Assembly (NCBI GenBank): GCA_038380795.1
Contig: CM076270.1
Coordinates: 16,341,001 to 16,405,000, forward strand
Direction of reading: 5' to 3'
DNA length: 64,000 bases
DNA from: Pyrocephalus nanus
Lineage: Eukaryota > Chordata > Aves > Passeriformes > Tyrannidae
Of the stretch, positions 9,001 to 23,200 are shown piece by piece; the first letter of the stretch is position 1; each line of letters opens with the position of its first letter. The position numbers were made by a program, and so were the translations under genes. A model generated the notes under the pieces. It saw nothing but the letters and a program-made list of their open reading frames with translations. It searched no databases and was not told the origin of the DNA.

Positions 9001-12000
9001 TCTTAAGCTTTAGTTCCCACTCGGTCCTTTGATCATCCTGTTTTGCTTGCACACAGTCCTAATTTGATTTTGGGGTTTCTGGATATTTCACTTGCATTTG
9101 TTTTCATTCTGTGCACAGGCAAGAAAATATCTTCGTGCAGGGATTAATTATCCTGGGTTAGTTTTATCATTCATATTCATTAATTCATTTTTAAAGATGC
9201 TGCTGCCATAGTTCTGTGTTATGAACATGCCAATTAAAAAAAAGGCAGCTCAAACCCCATTTCCCTTGTTCTGTAGGATTATTGCCCCCTGTAACACTGA
9301 GGAGTTGAAGAGTTGAAATGTAAGAGCTAAAAGTAGCACTTCTAGTACAAAATATGTAGTTCCCTAAGCAGAAATCCAAACTGGGATTACTTTTATGCCT
9401 CCCCTGTTGTTATACAGGCAAATGTTCTGTGCTGTAAGACTCTCAACCTAATGATAATCCTGACTTAAGATACTCTTCTGGAATTATTGTATTATACATG
9501 CTGTCACGTTTTGGAGGAATCTGAAAGATGCCAGTTGGAGTGTTTGCTCTGTTCTGTGGGGTGAGGGAACAGAAAAGCAGCTCTTGTGCAGCCAGCTCAA
9601 GCAAAAATCACCAACCCAAACTCTGAAAAAAAAGCACATTAAGAGAAATACCCCGAGTCCCTGAGCTCACATCACTGGCATGGCTGGCCCATAACACTGC
9701 ACCTGCACTTCTGCTGGGGACCAGAGGTGTTTAGTTCTGGGAAGGGATGGGAAAGGGCAGTTTATAATCCCCCTCTCCTGTGGGAAAGCCATGCAGGGTG
9801 GGAGAGCAAACAAACCATGGCCTTACAGAGTTACCAGCTTAGGTATTTCCCACTTTGTGGGGTTTTAAATTCATATGGTCTGCCTGGCACTCTGGAAATT
9901 GCAGGTGAGGTGCCTTATGCTTCCCATCAAAACTGTTCCAGTTAAGCAGACTGACAGTAGAAGGACCTTTTTCTATTGTAAAACACAATAATGGGCCTGC
10001 CAAGAAATTAAAGTAATTACATACTCTGTCAATTAGCTTCTTTTAAACAGCTGATACAGCACAGGTGAGACTGTCCTTTCTGTGCTCAGCTCCAAACCAC
10101 GTCAGCCTTGCTGGAGTACATGGAAGAGCACAGGACAAGGTGGGCAGCAGCTGTTCACCACCATTCCATCCAGGGATGGGGAAGGAAAGAACGTGCCCAA
10201 AGCCCTCAGAGCAAGAGGAGCTTCCTGTGAAACATGGCCCTCTCCTGTCTAGAACCATACCTGTGCTTCTTTCCCCCCCCAATTTTATTAGAAGCCATAA
10301 GAGGAGAACAAAGCAACCTCTTAGATTCGGCACAACATTTGTTTGATTTTGAATAAGGAGAAAATATTTTTAAATTAAATGTCAGTTACAGAATTAATTT
10401 TTTTAATCATGCTCCTCCATTCTGATAGTTAATGTAGGCACTTGAAAACCCACACTCCGTCCTTTTTTTTTTTTTTATTATTATAGGATCTAGCAAGCTA
10501 TGGAGGATACTTTTGTTCTCTCTGGTTAACAGAGGCCATGCTCTTCTATCATCTGTTGTTATTAAGACATAAAAGTCATCTAACTCACAACTGGTACAGA
10601 AAAAAAAACAGAAATGTGCAGTGAGATTCTGTATCTTAGTAGTGCTTGTATCGTACTTGAGAACAGGCACAGGGCTTTACAAAATGCACACGGTACTGAT
10701 CATTCTGAATGTGAACTAATTCCATTTTTCCTGGCAAGCCACTATTTATTTGCACCCAAGAATAACAGTCATAAAGGGAACAATCACTTTTTCTGGATCT
10801 GTGTATATGATTGCTCTTAGTGCTCAACTGGGCCTTAAAAGAAAAATATTTTGACAGCTCCATCTAGAAAGCATCTTGGAGTGAGATGCTTATTGAAATA
10901 GATCTGCTTCTGATCATAGCACTGATGGCCTGGTCCTGTGACTAGTAAGACTGATGATGATGAAAAATAGAAAATGTGGATTACAGAGGTCAGAATGTCA
11001 TTCTGGATTCCTCAGACTAGAAAGGCCACTTCTGTGGCAAAGCAATGACGTTCCAATCTCTGGCCTCCAAGTGGCTTGTCCTCTTGGGGGGGACTTCACA
11101 ATGAGAAATGCCCTGTACTTCATTTTAAAAGGAAGATTTCACTGCCTTACTAGAAAACAAATAGCAGAGAAATAAGTCTTCGAGATTTCTTTTTCATTTA
11201 TATAGTGGGGGAGGGGTTGTAAAGGAAATGAAAGGGACATGTACAAAGCAGTAAATACCCAGTCACAGTCTTAAGAACCAAAACAGTTTTTAAAATATGA
11301 ACTGTTTTTAGTCAACTCTTCCATACTCTGCTCAAGAGTATTCCATAACTCTGTAGGGCACTGATACCAAGTGACCCAAGGTAGTGGGAGTTACTCTTCA
11401 CTGAATGTTACCAAAGATCAGAGGGAATTTCCCAGTACAGTGGCAAGGAGAAGATCTGATAATTAAAACCTCTGCTGTTCTTTACCCATGTTTGTCCTGT
11501 TGACTGCTCTGGGGTTGATAACTGAGGGTTTAATGGTGTTGCTTAGAATGTTTTTCACTTCCTGTATTCAATTGTTGGGATGTTGAGAAGCTAGAAGGGA
11601 AAGGGAGGAATTCCTCCTATCTGCCAGTCTTGGTATTGGAGTAACCCCTAAACTGAAGTACTTCTGTTAAAAAAACCAATAAAAATATTTTATATAAATC
11701 TACCTTTTTAGGTCTTTTTTTTCAACTCTACCTACTACTACTTATAAAAGGTGTTTCTGTGTCAGTTTTCTTCATTTGATTAGGTTTTCACTGCTACTTC
11801 ATAGTAAGCACTTGGAAAAGTGATTGTCCAGTAATACTTCCAAGTACAGAGCTGTGTCTGTGTTTCTTTCAGAGCTGGGACTGAATTCCAAACCCTTTTA
11901 GGACTCTCAAGCCTCTCACCCAGAGCATCTTTATTAATCAAAGAGCTAAAAAGCAGACAGCTTGACACAGAAAGCCCAGCTGAACGCCATGGAAATACAT

Positions 12001-14440
12001 ATTTGCTTTCCTACAGTTGGCTGTTTGAACTTGTTCAGGTTTGCAAAATGAGAACAAATCCTAAGAGACAACAACTAAAGGGAAAAGGAAGCAGCCAGAA
12101 AGAATAAATACATGCCATGTGGCTACGGCCTCCTCAACCAATAAGGAGTTTTACACTCCCCTCCCCTGTTTGCTTTTCAAAGTACATATTTAAGCATGAG
12201 GCTGTACATACTTTATCCCCCTCAGTACACACTGATCCCCCTCCACCCCAAAAGAGCTGTGTGAGAAACTGACTGGCCAGGGGGAGTTTCTTTTTACAAA
12301 AACCTATTTTAAAAATTGCATTAAATTAAATACAACAGGGCTTTTTATGAGCAGCCTGTCCAGCACCCATGTCCAGCTCTTATCAATAAGCACAAGACAA
12401 GGCTGTGCCCTGAATTAACAGCCTGGGCAGACACAGTCACCCCTCTGTACAGAGGTTCATCTGGGGACTGTCCCTTGCCCTGTGCTGAGGCTGCAGCCCT
12501 GCACTGGGTTGGGTGCCTCAGTCAAAGAGTTTGTCACAAAACCAAAGCAGCTTCTGGTGTCTTGGGCACAGCAGCTTACATCCAGCTCCTATCCCCACAG
12601 AGAAATGAAACAGAGAAACATCTACAAACATCCCAGGCACTCGGTTCCTTCCTTGTTTGCCATGTAGCATTTAGGCTCTGTCTGGGGAACAGATCTACAG
12701 ACATATGAGGGCAGGCAGCACTTGGTCTGCAGGTGAACATCACCTGTCCATGTGCTGCTCTTGTTGCCTGTTTCCATCTATTGGTCAAATAATTGCACTG
12801 ACAGAACAAGATGAAAATTCAAGTCACAAAAATGCACAAATTAAAGCAGTTCTGGTGCCCTCACCAGGGCTTAGATGTAGGGGCAGGGACACCCCACGCC
12901 AGTCTTCATGTACACTGTGCTAGGCCTGGATTACTGGTTTGCCCTGGATCCCCATCCAGGCACACAAAACCATCCCTGAATTCACACACAGCACGTGCCA
13001 GCACCCTCAGCTGTGCTCTGGGTGCAACAGCCGTTCCCATCCTGTCCCCAGGCACTCCTTGCCCACACACTGTCCCTTACAGAGTCCAGGCCACTGGATT
13101 TAATCCTGTCCCCAGCAGACACCTGCAGTCTGTGCCACAACAGAACCCCTGTATCCACACAGGCAATCACAGGGGCTTCTGGCTGGACTGTCTTGCTGGG
13201 CTCTGACCAGCCTGTCAGGTCGATCCTTCCACTACTTTTGGGTGGTGAGTGCAGGCTGAGTGTCACTGCAAACCTTCTTTAAAAAAGGGTTAAAGAACAC
13301 TGACCTCCCACTGGTACTGGAACCTCCCCCAACAGCTCCGTGGTGCCTCCACCACACACCTCCCCAGCTCGTAGCTGTTCAGATGATGTTTTCAATTACT
13401 CTGTCCAGCAAGTGCAGCCTGATTTGCAGTCCCTGCAAAAATGCATGTCAGGAAAGGAGTTAAAGCTGTGCCCTCTGGAATGAAGAGACTGTCCAAGCTG
13501 CCATCTCTAACACAGCCTCTGCCAACGGGACACAGAGCATGAGGTTCCTCAAGGAACTGACTTTGCCAAACCCTGCTGCTCCCCCAGAGCAGCCTTGCAA
13601 GTCACCACCGAAAGGTTCATTCTAATGCTGGATTTACACTTCATGCTTCCACCTTGGCCAGCACTAACAGTAAATATCCCTACATTCAAAGCCTACCCAC
13701 AAGGAAATTCCTCTCCATTTGCTCTGCCCGCCTCCTCTTTGCCAAATAACTATATTTACCTAATCAAGAGTATTGCTAATGGATTATACACTCCATCTGT
13801 TTTGATTCAACACACTGATGTTCACTGACTTGAAGAAAATTAAAGACCTCTCCCCCACTCTCCCTGTCTGCAGTTTATTCTGCAGCATGTATGCCAGCTG
13901 CTTGCTGGAATCCAGAGAATTGAACAGCATTCCCTAATCAGGACACTCAGGGAAAATCACTTCTGACTACCAGGGTTTATTGCTGACTAGGCTTTATTAA
14001 GACCACTGCTAACACAGATTGTCCTGTGCTTGGAATACATTGAATTTGTTCCTTATCAGCCAGCTTGGGGGTTGATGAGGAATGAAAACAGTGTTTCTTC
14101 TGTGTGAGGATCTGGAATACACCTGATTATGGCACAAGCAGGGTCTTCTTCTGCTCCTGGGCAACAGGAGACCCATGATAAGCAATCAGGCATTCTGCTT
14201 CTTTAACTTTTTTTTTCCTCTTTCTCTTTTCTGGGGAAAGTTTACACCATTCATACTTACTACATCCCCCTTCTCTGCTGAAAAGAACAGGTCTCAGCTC
14301 TTAGACTCTTAGTCTCCAACCTTTTCCCTACATTTAGGTGTTTATTAACTGCAATAAACATTCCATAAGGACTTACTTCCAGACATCAAAGTATTTCCTT
14401 CAGCCTTTAGACTGTTTTCTTGGTACTTTCTGGTTTGCTT
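9001..14440. other. Intergenic DNA, no gene seen
   Basis: Short open frames occur on both strands, but none shows a known domain, consistent splice phase or compositional bias. The sequence is mixed, with A-rich patches (around 9,620 and 11,670) and a C-rich stretch at about 12,850-13,400. An AATAAA at 11679-11684 precedes an AT-rich run. I see no RNA gene, no mobile element ends and no conserved coding block. Confidence 0.6.
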
Positions 14441-14448
14441 GGGTTTAT

Positions 14449-14482
14449 TTTTTTTTTATTTTTTTTTTTTAATAAATAAAAT
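14449..14482. repeat. T-rich tract followed by AATAAATAAAA
   Basis: A run of T interrupted by single A residues leads into an A-rich segment. This is low-complexity DNA of the kind common in vertebrate intergenic regions. Confidence 0.7.
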
Positions 14483-15845
14483 GAAATTCTGGCACTAAAA
14501 CTAGAGACATTCAATTTCATCAACACTACAACAAGAAAACGTTTATGTGCATGTGTGTTTTTGTACATGCACTATCAATCATTCTCCCAAATATTTGCCT
14601 TTTATACCATCAAACTCCACAAGAATCCTTCTACCCCCCTCACTGAGAATTTACTTTGCACTGTTTGTCTACCACAATCATGAACCCCCCATTTTGACTC
14701 AAGAACACAGTCCCCTCTTTGCTGGAACTCTTTGTGTCTCGTATTGCTAAAGCTGCAATTTCCAACTTGCCCTCACCGAAGCCCTTTTGTGGTTCCCCTG
14801 CAGAAAGAGGCTCCAGAGTTCTGTGCTGCTCCTTGTCATCCAGGGCTGCTCAACAGCTGCCACCGCAATTGCTTCCAGACCTTCATGAAAGCACCAAATA
14901 GCTCAGATCACTGCAGAGGAAAAGAATCTCAAATACCTATTTGATAGGGTTTCCCCACTAACTACTACCACTAGGACTTTGCTAACTGGTTCTTAATCCT
15001 TTCAGCACATGTTCCAAGGATGCAGCAACATTAATTTGGAGCAAGAAGGCAGGATTTTGAGTACCATTTTATGTACACACTCAGTGTTGCTATTATCCCT
15101 CAAGTCACAGAGCTTGACAAGAATTATGTCCCATGAAACCCCCTCAAGAGTCATTTCAGCTCTTGAGGCAACCCCTGATGTCCCAGGAGCTTCCCCTCTG
15201 TTTTCAGATGGATGTCTGGACAAGTAACTCTTTGCTGAGCTTCCCTGGAATATGTGCCTTATCTTCCAAAGTTTATCAAACCCTGACATCACTGGGTCAG
15301 TGATTTCTCCAGCCACCTCTTCAGACTCCTTCTAAATACCCATTACTGAACTGTCCCTTTAGAAAAATCTCAAAATATCAGCTGCTCAATGTGTATGGCA
15401 CTAGACTAATGAAGGCATCCCAATACTGATATATTAAGGTTTTTACAAAGAGCACACGTACCTATTAAACAGCCTAATTTTTATTAACACAGTGTTGCCA
15501 TCTTCACCTAGGAACAAAGCTAAATGAGTTAAGGACATTTTTCCAAATGTTCTATTTCTTGTCCTTAAACTGAACTGTATTTAAGATGTGTCCAAGATTG
15601 TGTTTCTCTATCTTGGGTAAATAAGGCCTTATCTGTTGCTGTGCTGGCAGCCTCTGAGGCCAATTAGGAGCCCTGCTGACCGAATTATGCTCCTGCCCCA
15701 GGAATGTGGCTCTAACTCTGAAAGGAGCCACATTGGCAGGCTTGTATGGGAAAAACTCCTTGCTGCTGCTGATCTGTCTAGATCCCTGTAGGAGCACACT
15801 GTTTTGTTTTCACAAGCCATTCCTCTGGGGGCTTTCAAAAAAACC

Positions 15846-15876
15846 TAAAAAACAAAACAAAACAAAACAAAACAAC
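15846..15876. repeat. (AAAAC)n microsatellite
   Basis: Five to six units of AAAAC/CAAAA follow an A-run. A similar tract is at 20217-20242. Such tracts often mark the A-rich tail of an old retroposed sequence, but no element body could be recognised upstream. Confidence 0.8.
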
Positions 15877-18800
15877 AGTAAGAGACTGGATGATTTTGGC
15901 CACATGAATGTCGTGCATATTTGTCCCAACAACATCACTGACTGCTGGTTTGAGAGGTACCACTCGAGTCACCAAAGCCAGTACGTTGACACCACAACCA
16001 CTGTTGCAGCATCTCATTCCCAAATGTATCCAATTTTCTTTAAATGAGTTGGGTTTTCACTCCCTCAATCCCACTGCTCAGAAGTTTTTCCAACCTCACC
16101 ACACTGACAGCGATGGAAATCATCTTCCAGTTGCTCACCTCAGCTTACATGTAGCAACATCACACTCTTTGTCTCTCACATCAGCATTTGACTTTGACTT
16201 TTTTACAGCTTTTTCTTTCTTCCCTGGTACCAGCCCCCTTTAACCTTTCTCACTGAATAAAACAAGCCGGGTTCTTAAAAAAGGGGTGACCTTATAGCAG
16301 GTGAGCCAATTTGCTGTTGGAAGCTGCTTACTCCCAATCACAGTGCTGCGTGGTCCTTCAGTGAAGAGAACCAAAACAAAGGACTCCGATCGTGCTGCAC
16401 AGGGGTCTCAGGAGATGTTCTGAGCTGTAGAGGGAGCACTTGCACTGCTGAAAAAATCCACAAGTGCTTGCTGACCCCCTCCCTTGCAACTTCCAGCAAT
16501 TTTTAAACTGGGAAATATTTGTCCCATGTGGTCGACAGCCATAAGGCTTTTCAATGGAGTTCAAATTTAGTTGCCTTGAAAAGGTCCAAGTGCTTCCAGG
16601 AAAAGGAGCAGACAAACAGATCAAATTATTGGTAGTTTTTTGGGTGGTTTTTTATTGTTGTTGGTTTGGTTGGGGTTGGTTTTTTTCTGCTTTTGGTTGG
16701 TATTTTTTTTACTGTTTATTAAGAATAAAATGATGCGAAACTGCTGTTTCACTTACCATCAACTTTCCAGTGAAAATCACAAGCAAAATAATTTATTCAT
16801 TCAAATGAAGCCTATCATCCCCTTTCAGCACTACACTACAATTAGGATACCCCTTGTACAAAAATGGATTGGTTCTAGGAGAAATGGGCTGGAAACACAG
16901 AGATCTTCACACTACATTGAACCAGGTTTATTTGGTCCACTGCCTCGTATCCAATCACACCTAGCACAGGCTCTTCGGCAAGAACGGGCAAAACATCTTG
17001 TAGAAAGTAATTTAGAGACACCTGCATAGTTCAAGAATCATCTCCCTACTGCCTGCTATGGCAGAAAGGGCTCTGATGTAAAGCCTGACCTTCCTACAGG
17101 AAGAGTCTATTTCCAAGAGAAGCTGTTGTCTCACCTCCCACTCAGAGAAACACTTCTTCCCGGGTAACATTAAACCTAAAAACTAATGTAATGCTCGAAA
17201 TCAAATATGTATTTTCAAGATATTCATTCTGTCACCGACATAACTGATAAATTTAGTTTCTTTAAAAGGTGAGCACTGGACATACAACAGTGTGTGTTGT
17301 GAATGTGTCCCCCTTTTTTCGTGTTTGTAAAGAACCAAGGGTACACAGTGACTAACTCATTAAAGTATCTGTGCACAGGAGAGCTAAAGCTCTGCTCTGT
17401 CTCCACTCTGAAGCAAGTCTTGTCTGACTTTCCAAGTGCCTTTCTGCTTACTTCTGTTGGACAAACCCACTGGGGAACAAGATGAAGTCCTTCTCTTCCT
17501 CATTGTCAGAGTTCCTGCCTTGCCTGTTTTCTTTCCCCTAGACAGCTGATGCCATGAGAAACCTCTCACCAGCTCATATCCGTGGAATAATAAATGTACC
17601 TGATCACTCTTTGTTGCTGATCAAAGCAAGAACTGCATTCTAAAAGTAGAAATCAGGAGACAGTCAGCCCCATCAAGTATCAACTGAATATTTTAACATC
17701 TGGAAGTTGATTTTAAAAGCTCTTCAGCAAAGCCCAGGAATTTTGTAGATGAAGGTGTCAAGGAATGAGATATTAGAAAGCTCTCACTACTGGGATCCAA
17801 CCTTGCAACCACCTAAATGCTGTCCAGCTTATTTGCTCATTTGTTCATTTACTTAAGGCTGTAAAATTTCATGTCTGTGTAGCAGAAAACAAGGGAGAAG
17901 CAGGTCCTGTAAGTCAACATTAACCAAAGCACTGCTCAGTGCATGTGGATCAGAAGTGCTCTGAGAAATTCATCTGCTGCCAGCAAATAGCACAGACTCT
18001 AAGGAAGAAATAAAGCCATTGCTTTAGATACATCTCAGTATCCTAAACTATCACGAACTGGTCTAAAATCCTTAAAATAGGCACTTTTTTTTTTTTTTTG
18101 TTATCCCTTTCTTATCCCAAGCTATGCTGGGGAATGACAGGGAAGGCCTCCTCTCCACAAACCAGCCCCAAAATAGGCAGGGCTCATCAGCTTCTGGTAT
18201 TGAAACAGAACTGATACGACTGACAAAAGGCCATTTCAAAATCTTCCAGCCCCTTTAACAATAAAGTATGTCCTTCAGACAGACAGTTCTCCCAAAATAA
18301 CTCATCAAATCTTACATCTGTTTTTCTTAATTGGCAAACCCTAACATGGAGAGCTCAACCACTGCAGATCTACGTGCAGGGGGGTCCCAGTGCCCTGAAG
18401 CCAGCACAGAAACGAGAAGTACAGAAAGTGCAGGCCACTAAATCCAGAGAGGATCCATGCTGCCTGCCAACATGCCAGATGTCGGGAAAAGGCACACAGT
18501 TCTCCTGCAGAACCAGGACAATGAGAGGAGGTGACACTTGGCTGCAGGGACTGGGGAATTGCTGCAGATGAACTGATCCAAACACAGCCCTGCAACCAAT
18601 CCAAGCTGACTCTGACACTGTGGCTGTTCACCTTCAGGCCCTTGGGATGGGAACAGGGAGGGCCACCTTCAGAAAAATTGGACCCAGGATTGTTAATTAA
18701 TGCAGAAATTATGAGCACACATCTTAAAAGATGACAGAATTTTCCACAAAAAATGAAGAGCAAAAAAATAGTCACTACCCTACAGCAGCCAGAGAAAGTT

Positions 18801-18989
18801 CGGACTTAAAATAAGTGCTTGTCTTTCTTCCTTTTATTTTCTTGATTTCTTCATATTTGAGCACAATACAGAGATGAATCTGAGATACAACCTTTTCACG
18901 TAATCCCAGTGTGACATCACATCCAAACTCAGACCCAAACTCCCTGACTCAGCTTCCTGAGATGGGGAGGGAGGGGACAAGGAGTCATG

Positions 18990-19050
18990 TGCCTGGGACC
19001 TACAACTACAACCTGGGACCTACAACCTACAGCAGGAACCTACAACTCAA
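18990..19050. repeat. Short tandem repeat of GGGACCTACAAC-like units
   Basis: Units reading CCTGGGACCTACAAC, ACTACAACCTGGGACCTAC and GGAACCTACAACTC follow one another with small changes. This is an imperfect minisatellite of about four units, too short to classify further. Confidence 0.6.
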
Positions 19051-20216
19051 AGTGTCTTTCCAAGACAGTTTGCTCAGCCCACCTGTGCTCATCCAGGTGT
19101 GCCTACGGAGAAGAGAGAGAGGTTTCACAAATTATCTCCCCTGCTTTCTCCAGCAAGAGTTCAGAGGTGTCAGCCTTGCTCCAAAACAAGTGCTCTGCAT
19201 GCTCACTTTGTGTGTCACAGGAGAACTACAAGTAAGCAATTAAAGACTTACTGAAATCAGTAGCCAGGCTACTCCAATAATAGGAATCCAAAGCAGAATG
19301 AGAAGGGAAGGAAAAGAATTAATTCATCATCTAATTAGAAAACAACTCACAACCTTCTCTAACTAAGCTACTGGCAGGAGGCAAAGTGTTCAAATAAAAA
19401 CAGGCACTACTGAACAGCAAAGATAGAAAAGCAGTGCAAAGAAACCCACTATTGCAGAAATGATGGACTCACGACCTGAAAGCAGATACATTATTAATTT
19501 CCACTATTTATGTCCTTTTTTATTGCCTTTTGGCTCTGTTTTGCTTTCACTGGCATTTTAGGTTATTAATAACACAAGGAATGAATAATAAATATATCCA
19601 TAGTCACACCAACTGAATTTTGTTTGTTACTATGGCCCTGTGAGCCTCTTAAACTTATTATACTTGGGGCTTTTTCTGAATGGGGGCTAAGACCTGTATA
19701 CATGGACTAGTTCAAACACATCAAACAACAACAATATTTTGAAGTTGGTTTCTGGTGAAATAGCAAACAAAGAAGTGCTCAGTTGACAGCTGCCAGGGGG
19801 CAAGAACCAAGGAACCAGAGCTTTGATTACACAGCCCCACACCAAATACCTCCTCTGTCCTTCAAACAGACTTTTGGAGCCACAGTTTGCAAATGAACAT
19901 TTTTAACTGTTTGAATTTATCGCAAGACACACCCACACAAACCACACAATCCACCAACTCCTGTCTTCTCCTGCACTGCAGATGGAGTTTCATGGAGCAA
20001 AAGAGGTCCTCTGGAATGCAAGAAGTGCCATTCATTCAAACCCTTGTTCCACACAACTCCCTCCAGCTTCGCTGTGAAGCCTGGGTGGAAAAGAAACCCC
20101 CTAAACCACAGCCTAAGGTTTTGTCAGGGAATGACCCCTCACAGCACACGGTTCAGCATAAAACAGGAACACAAAATAGAGACATCCGAGCATTAGAAGG
20201 GGAAATTTGGATTTAA

Positions 20217-20242
20217 AAAAAAATAACAAAACAAAACAAAAC
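20217..20242. repeat. A-run plus (AAAAC)n tract
   Basis: Nine A residues, then TAAC, then three AAAAC units. It resembles the tract at 15846-15876. Confidence 0.75.
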
Positions 20243-23200
20243 CTGCCAACCTAGCATTTTACTAATGCTTTTTATTTTTATTAGCAAAGTGTAAATCAAT
20301 CCCTTCTGAACTTCTCACTGGGAGTAAACTGCAGGATGGAGTAAGACAGGTCCAAGTCCAACCTGTATCTAGTTCAATTGAAGGCCCAGAGTGGGGCCCA
20401 GGCCCAGCCCCATTTCTTTCACTCACAGAATTAACTCCACACCTGGAAAGCAACTAAATTCACCAAGCTGATCTGACAAGAATAAATGTTTGGAGGTTTT
20501 TTTTAGTGGGGTTGGTTTTGCCAGGCCAAGTTTCCAAACAGGCTGATTCTAAGGCCACACATCCCTATGTGCAACAGAAGGAACAGTGGGAGCACATGAA
20601 TTAAAAAAATAAAAAATTCTATCTATAGTGGAAGAGCAGAGAGAGGGCAGTGGGATAGGACTCACTTCATTTTTCACAGCTGCTGAAAATTACATAAAAT
20701 TAAATGCAATGCAGAAACAAACTTCTAAAGTAACAGCAAGGAACTAAATGAAGAAATCCTGCAGTTGTTATTGAGAATACAAATGAAGTTCTTGATGCCT
20801 GAGCCAAGTCACTGAATTGACAACTCTTACTTCCATTAAAGCTGTAAATAAGCAGCACAGAAAAACTCCCTCTGTATGTATTTCTCTGGTGCACATATTC
20901 ACATTCCGAGTATTTGCTGAGCAGACCCCACCTGTTATTTAAACACATTTGAATATAGCACAGCAAGGTATGATCACAATCCAGAACTGCATCAACTCCT
21001 CGCTAGGCAATGTAGAAAGAACCCTGAGCTGTCACTGAACTGTGAGTTAATTAACGAGGAGAGGAGCAAATGGTAACATCAACCATGAGACTGCCAACAA
21101 ACTTCAAACTTAGCATTATGACACAGCTGCATGGCTGTGCAGAAGCAATATTTATGTGGACAGTTTAAAAGCAAAGCAAAGTAACTTAACAGAGATCCAG
21201 GGTCCTGACGCTGCTTTGAGGTCAATAGAAAAACAATTTGTGACTGACCTAAACGTTATTTACCTGCGAGGAGATGAGTGCTACATCTCCAGGCATCAGC
21301 TTCCAAGTATTTCCTGAGACCAGACCCAGAAGAGGTGTTGGTTTTCTCTGTTATCACAGAGCCTGTAGCAAAAAACAGAGCTCAGTCTAATCAGCAGCTT
21401 CAAGGTAATAATTTCACACCACTCGGCTGAGGCAGAACTTCACAGCTCATCAGGTAGCAAGTGGAAAAATCATTTTTGTCCTAAATTAGTTTCTTTTCCC
21501 CTAGTGAAGATACCATCGAACCCCCTGTCATCAGGTTTTACTGGGGGCCTGTCTAGTGTAGAGGCTGTGCACAGGAGGAGATTTCATCACAGAGCCCAAC
21601 ACTCACTGACCAGAGACCACGAATTCTCACTTTTGCTCATCAGTGCTCTGAGAGATGCCAATACACATCATCATGTATAACAGCCTGTGGGTGGATGTTC
21701 CTGATACAGGCCATATAAATGGCCTAGGCACAGTAAAAGGAGCATGTGTTCATTGTATCACAGCAAATAAAAAGCCCAGGTTAGCTCTGGCAGCCTGGAC
21801 CTCCCCCTGCAGGCACAGAGACAGCTTGCCAACAGCTGGGCTCCCTGAAACCTGCCCACCCTGTCATGATTTGTCCTGCAGTTCAACCAACATAAAGATG
21901 CCCACATAAAACACTGCAGGCAAAGCCTGCCTGGCAAGGAGGTTTGAATCCCTTCGTTAAGGGAGAGGCAGGTTAGGGAAACTCCGTGCAAGCCGCTGTA
22001 GGGATCCCAGCTCCTGCAATCACTCCCTTGGCAAACAGCACCGGGAATTACGGCATGATATGAGAATGGCCAGTTTAGCCATGGCCTTCAAGAAGTTCAC
22101 TGCACCTCCCTGATCCCTACAGCTCTCAGCAGTAATATACTTTTAATTATTTTTAAATCTAAACCAGTCACCTTTAAACTGACCATGGGTGAGGTTATCA
22201 CTTTAATGAGTAAATGAGCTTCTGCAATAAAATCTACATGTTACCAAAATCCTGCAAGAACTGTGTGCTGTGGCTCAGTCACAGTGAAACCACCCAGGAG
22301 GTACCACCTCATGAGCAGCTGACACCAAAACACCCTACCCTGGTTATTCTGATCTGACAGCCTGTGCTACAGGAAGATTCCACAGAATCCAACATTCACA
22401 AAATTAACCAACACAACACAAATCCTGTTCTTTGCACAGTTAAATCATGATGCACAGTGGCACACAACTACCTCAGAAAATAAGAATTACTAGCCTGCAA
22501 AAATAAAAATTGAATCCTGCAGCTCTAGACTATTTCTAGAAGTATGAAGAGGCAAGTTTTGCACGAAGTGAAATAGTTCCTGAAAATTTAAACACCTTTT
22601 GGATTAGAACCGTAATTTCCGGGAAACACAAACACTCGTCTCAGACTACTCAGGAGAGCAGAACTCAGAATTAAATAAATGGGCAAGAAGAGCTTCTTAA
22701 AACCTTGAATGGGAGACCTGACAATGCTCACATGGTGTACAGAGACAGTAACTTTTCCAATGGAGCTACAGAGAAAACCACCCAATTCTGCCCTGCCCTG
22801 TCTAAGGCCCCCTTGTGTAACTGCCTCAAAGCTGAACTGCATCTTCCTATGCAGGCCATGAAATCCAAAGGGTTACTCAGGCCCCCTGCCAGGTGCTCTG
22901 CTCTGTACATAAGCAGCAGACTACGCTGACAAAGTTTTTCAGACACCCTCAGTACACAGATGGATTTAGGATCTCATTTTCGGTTCTGACCTGCTCTGTC
23001 CTCCCTTACTGATGGGCCAGGATGACATGGCTCTGTGCACTTGAGCACTTCAAGAGCAGTGTCACAGTCACTCAGCAGCTTATGGATGGGCAGACAGGCT
23101 TCCAGACAGGTCACTCACTCAAGCTAGTTTTAAATACTCTTTCCCTTCTTCCTCCTCCCTTCTCTTTCAGAGCAGAGTTGTTTTTCTGCCTCTCAGGCTG